DNA of 64,000 nucleotides from JBCCCJ01 sp039029315 (lineage in GTDB: Bacteria; Bacteroidota; Bacteroidia; J057). A program made the translations under genes and the position numbers. Below the pieces are notes generated by a model. That model was not told the origin of the DNA. It saw only the letters and a list, made by a program, of their open reading frames with translations, and made no database searches. The stretch is from positions 61,863 through 125,862 of the forward strand of contig JBCCGK010000021.1 in NCBI GenBank assembly GCA_039029315.1, in the 5' to 3' direction. Position 1 is the stretch's first letter, and every line of letters starts with the position of its first letter. This document shows positions 62,332-64,000 of this stretch, piece after piece.

Positions 62332-63444
62332 GTGAATGAGCAGACTCAACATCTTTTAGCATTATCCTTAACCAAAGGGCTTGGGCCAGTTAGTGTCAAG
62401 AATCTCATTGCCTATTGTGGCAGTGTAAGCTCTGTCTTTTCTGCACCAAAAGGCAAACTCATGCGGGCACCTGGCATCGGAGAACATGCGGTCTCTTTGG
62501 TCAAGGCTTCACAGGAACTTGAGCGGGCTGAGCGCGAACTGGCCTATTGTCAGAAACATGGAATCAAAGTCCTTTCATATCTGGATGCGGCCTATCCACA
62601 TGCGCTCAAGTACATTCATGATGCGCCATTGATTCTGTTCAAAAAAGGCAAGGTAGAATTGAATGCTCAGCCAAATATTGCCATCGTAGGTACCCGAAAG
62701 GCCACTGATTATGGCAAAGAACAGGCCGAATTGTTCGCGCGTTTTTTTGCAGAACGTGGGATCAATGTGGTCAGTGGTCTCGCTTATGGGATAGACATCG
62801 CTGCTCATCGGGCAACCTTGAATGTTGGCGGCAAGACAACGGCAGTCTTGGGGCATGGGCTTGACACCATCTATCCATCTCGACACACTAGTAGGGCCAG
62901 AGACATGGAGGAAAAAGGAGGCTTGCTCACCGAATATCTCACTGGTATTGGACCAGAGGCGCCACACTTCCCTGCCAGGAATCGCATTGTTTCTGGTCTG
63001 TGCAAAGCAGTCCTGGTGATTGAAGCTGGCGAGAGGGGCGGGGCGTTGATCACAGCGAGAACGGCTTTTGAGCAGGACCGCTTGGTGTATGCCCTTCCTG
63101 GACGGGTAGAAGATCCCTATTCAACTGGCTGCAACAACCTCATTCGGGACAATATCGCCCGACTGGTCAGCAGTCCAGCAGAAGTTCTGGATGATCTGGA
63201 CATTCAATGGCAACAGCATGAGGATCAAACGGAGCAATTAGAGTTGGCGCTTTCTCCCCCATCCATTCCGCTTAGTGCTGAAGAGGCAAAAATTCTTAAC
63301 TTTCTGGGGAAAGGAGAAGCCGTTTTTGACAACATTTCTGTTCATACAGGCATCCCTCCCCAACAACTCAATTCCCTGCTCTTGACGATGGAATTCAAGG
63401 AATTGCTGCGACAATTGCCAGGGAAGAAGTTTCGCCGGAGGTAA
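62332..63444 (+). CDS. dprA: DNA processing protein DprA (Smf)
   Basis: 370 residues, GTG start (no in-frame ATG nearby; an ATG at 62337 is out of frame). An N-terminal helix-hairpin-helix-like region (LMRAPGIGEHAVSLV), the Rossmann-like DprA core with IAIVGTRKATDYGKEQA (the GxR ssDNA-binding loop), VVSGLAYGIDIAAHRATL, VLGHGLDTIYPSRHT, FPARNRIVSGLCKAVLVIEAGERGGALITARTA and ALPGRVEDPYSTGCNNLI, and a C-terminal winged-helix-like part (EAKILNFLGKGEAVF). DprA loads RecA on incoming single-stranded DNA in natural transformation. It is followed by a 96-bp tandem repeat array. Confidence 0.97.
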   Translation: MNEQTQHLLALSLTKGLGPVSVKNLIAYCGSVSSVFSAPKGKLMRAPGIGEHAVSLVKASQELERAERELAYCQKHGIKVLSYLDAAYPHALKYIHDAPLILFKKGKVELNAQPNIAIVGTRKATDYGKEQAELFARFFAERGINVVSGLAYGIDIAAHRATLNVGGKTTAVLGHGLDTIYPSRHTSRARDMEEKGGLLTEYLTGIGPEAPHFPARNRIVSGLCKAVLVIEAGERGGALITARTAFEQDRLVYALPGRVEDPYSTGCNNLIRDNIARLVSSPAEVLDDLDIQWQQHEDQTEQLELALSPPSIPLSAEEAKILNFLGKGEAVFDNISVHTGIPPQQLNSLLLTMEFKELLRQLPGKKFRRR

Positions 63445-63482
63445 GTTTTTTCCTTCCCTTTTAGACGTAAAGCGTTATCCTG

Positions 63483-64000
63483 CCCGCATCCATCCCGCAA
63501 ACGCTTCACGTCTTCAGCAGATGCTTTTGTTGCCTATATTTTGACGGGTTTTGGCATTTTCTTCTTTCTCATTATCCGCCCGCATCCATCCTGCAATCGC
63601 TTCACCTCTCCAGCAGATGCTTTTGTTGCCTTTATTTCGACGGGTTTTGGCATTTTCTTCTTTCTCATTATCCGCCCGCATCCATCCCGCAAACGCTTCA
63701 CCTCTTCAGCAGATGCTTTTGTTGCCTTTATTTCGACGGGTTTTGGCATTTTCTTCTTTCTCATTATCCGCCCGCTTCCATCCCGCAAACGCTTCAGGTC
63801 TCCAGCAGATGCTTTTGTTGCCTATATTTCGACGGGTTTTGGCATTTTCTTCTTTCTCATTATCCGCCCGCATCCATCCCGCAAACGCTTCACGTCTTCA
63901 GCAGATGCTTTTGTTGTCTTTATTTCGACGGGTTTTGGCATTTTCTTCTTTCTCATTATCCGCCCGCATCCATCCCGCAAACGCTTCACCTCTTCAGCAG
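63483..64000. repeat. 96-bp tandem repeat array (at least 5.4 copies, continues past the window)
   Basis: Units start at 63483, 63579, 63675, 63771, 63867 and 63963, exactly 96 bp apart, with only a few substitutions per unit (e.g. CCTCTTCAGC / CGTCTTCAGC / GGTCTCCAGC). 96 bp is 32 codons. In the consensus all three plus-strand frames lack stop codons. A minus-strand frame encoding K/E-rich helical 32-residue units is interrupted by TAG in units 1 and 4 (63534-63536, 63822-63824). A plus-strand frame from ATG 63617 is open to the window end. I cannot say whether any frame is translated. Confidence 0.9.

Noticed and set aside
63534..63788. Minus-strand 84-residue frame in the 96-bp array
   Set aside because: TTG start inside the array and the same frame is stopped by TAG in unit 4; treated as a by-product of the tandem repeat.

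Overview
The window looks like a chromosomal segment of a Bacteroidota bacterium, probably a free-living or marine Saprospiria/Cytophagia-type lineage. The evidence is a SusC/SusD pair, type IX secretion C-terminal sorting domains, a one-piece hybrid two-component regulator ending in an AraC domain, many Bacteroidota-style lipoproteins, a fused E1 alpha/beta 2-oxoacid dehydrogenase, and almost no Shine-Dalgarno signal ahead of genes. I found no rRNA, tRNA, CRISPR array, phage or complete insertion sequence.

Layout. 0-6.5 kb: exopolysaccharide/capsule genes (Wzx-type flippase; divergent wza-wzc-epimerase operon closed by a terminator). 6.7-13.1 kb: a lipoprotein with a duplicated six-cysteine module, the fused E1 enzyme, a secreted toroid-like protein and a Tat-exported aldo/keto reductase. 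13.1-24.8 kb: a leftward SusC-SusD operon that continues into two giant FG-GAP/ASPIC-UnbV lipoproteins instead of glycosidases. 25-46 kb: an accessory catabolic block. It holds a hybrid two-component regulator; a leftward FG-GAP / ThuA-sugar dehydrogenase-cytochrome c / enolase-superfamily operon; and a divergent rightward operon of a lactonase-type amidohydrolase, a second enolase-superfamily enzyme, an SGNH-propeller-HEAT-cupredoxin fusion, a GH117-like hydrolase and a BASS transporter, followed by an exported RraA/HMG-aldolase-like protein. 46-53 kb: a type IX cargo protein, a three-repeat secreted protein, a LytS/LytTR pair and a predicted outer-membrane barrel. 53-63.4 kb: DUF3052, a TPR/OB-fold protein with an Arg-Asp-Gly-Tyr tail, small lipoproteins, a C25 (gingipain-type) protease and dprA. 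63.5-64 kb: a 96-bp tandem repeat running off the end.

Two observations stand out. First, the 31-46 kb genes together encode the chemistry of an oxidative sugar-acid pathway (glycoside hydrolysis, sugar to lactone, lactone to acid, acid to 2-keto-3-deoxy acid, aldol cleavage). Every enzyme appears to carry a Sec, Tat or lipoprotein signal, with a BASS carrier to bring the product in. This suggests a pathway that runs in the periplasm; it is inferred from families and signals, not proven. Second, three 167-bp palindromic elements (26.6, 37.1 and 52.7 kb) share GAGACTGTTT ends, are flanked by TNA triplets and sit exactly on stop codons of neighbouring genes. They look like a non-autonomous mobile element whose target preference coincides with stop codons. 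A diverged relative lacking the ends lies between susC and susD.
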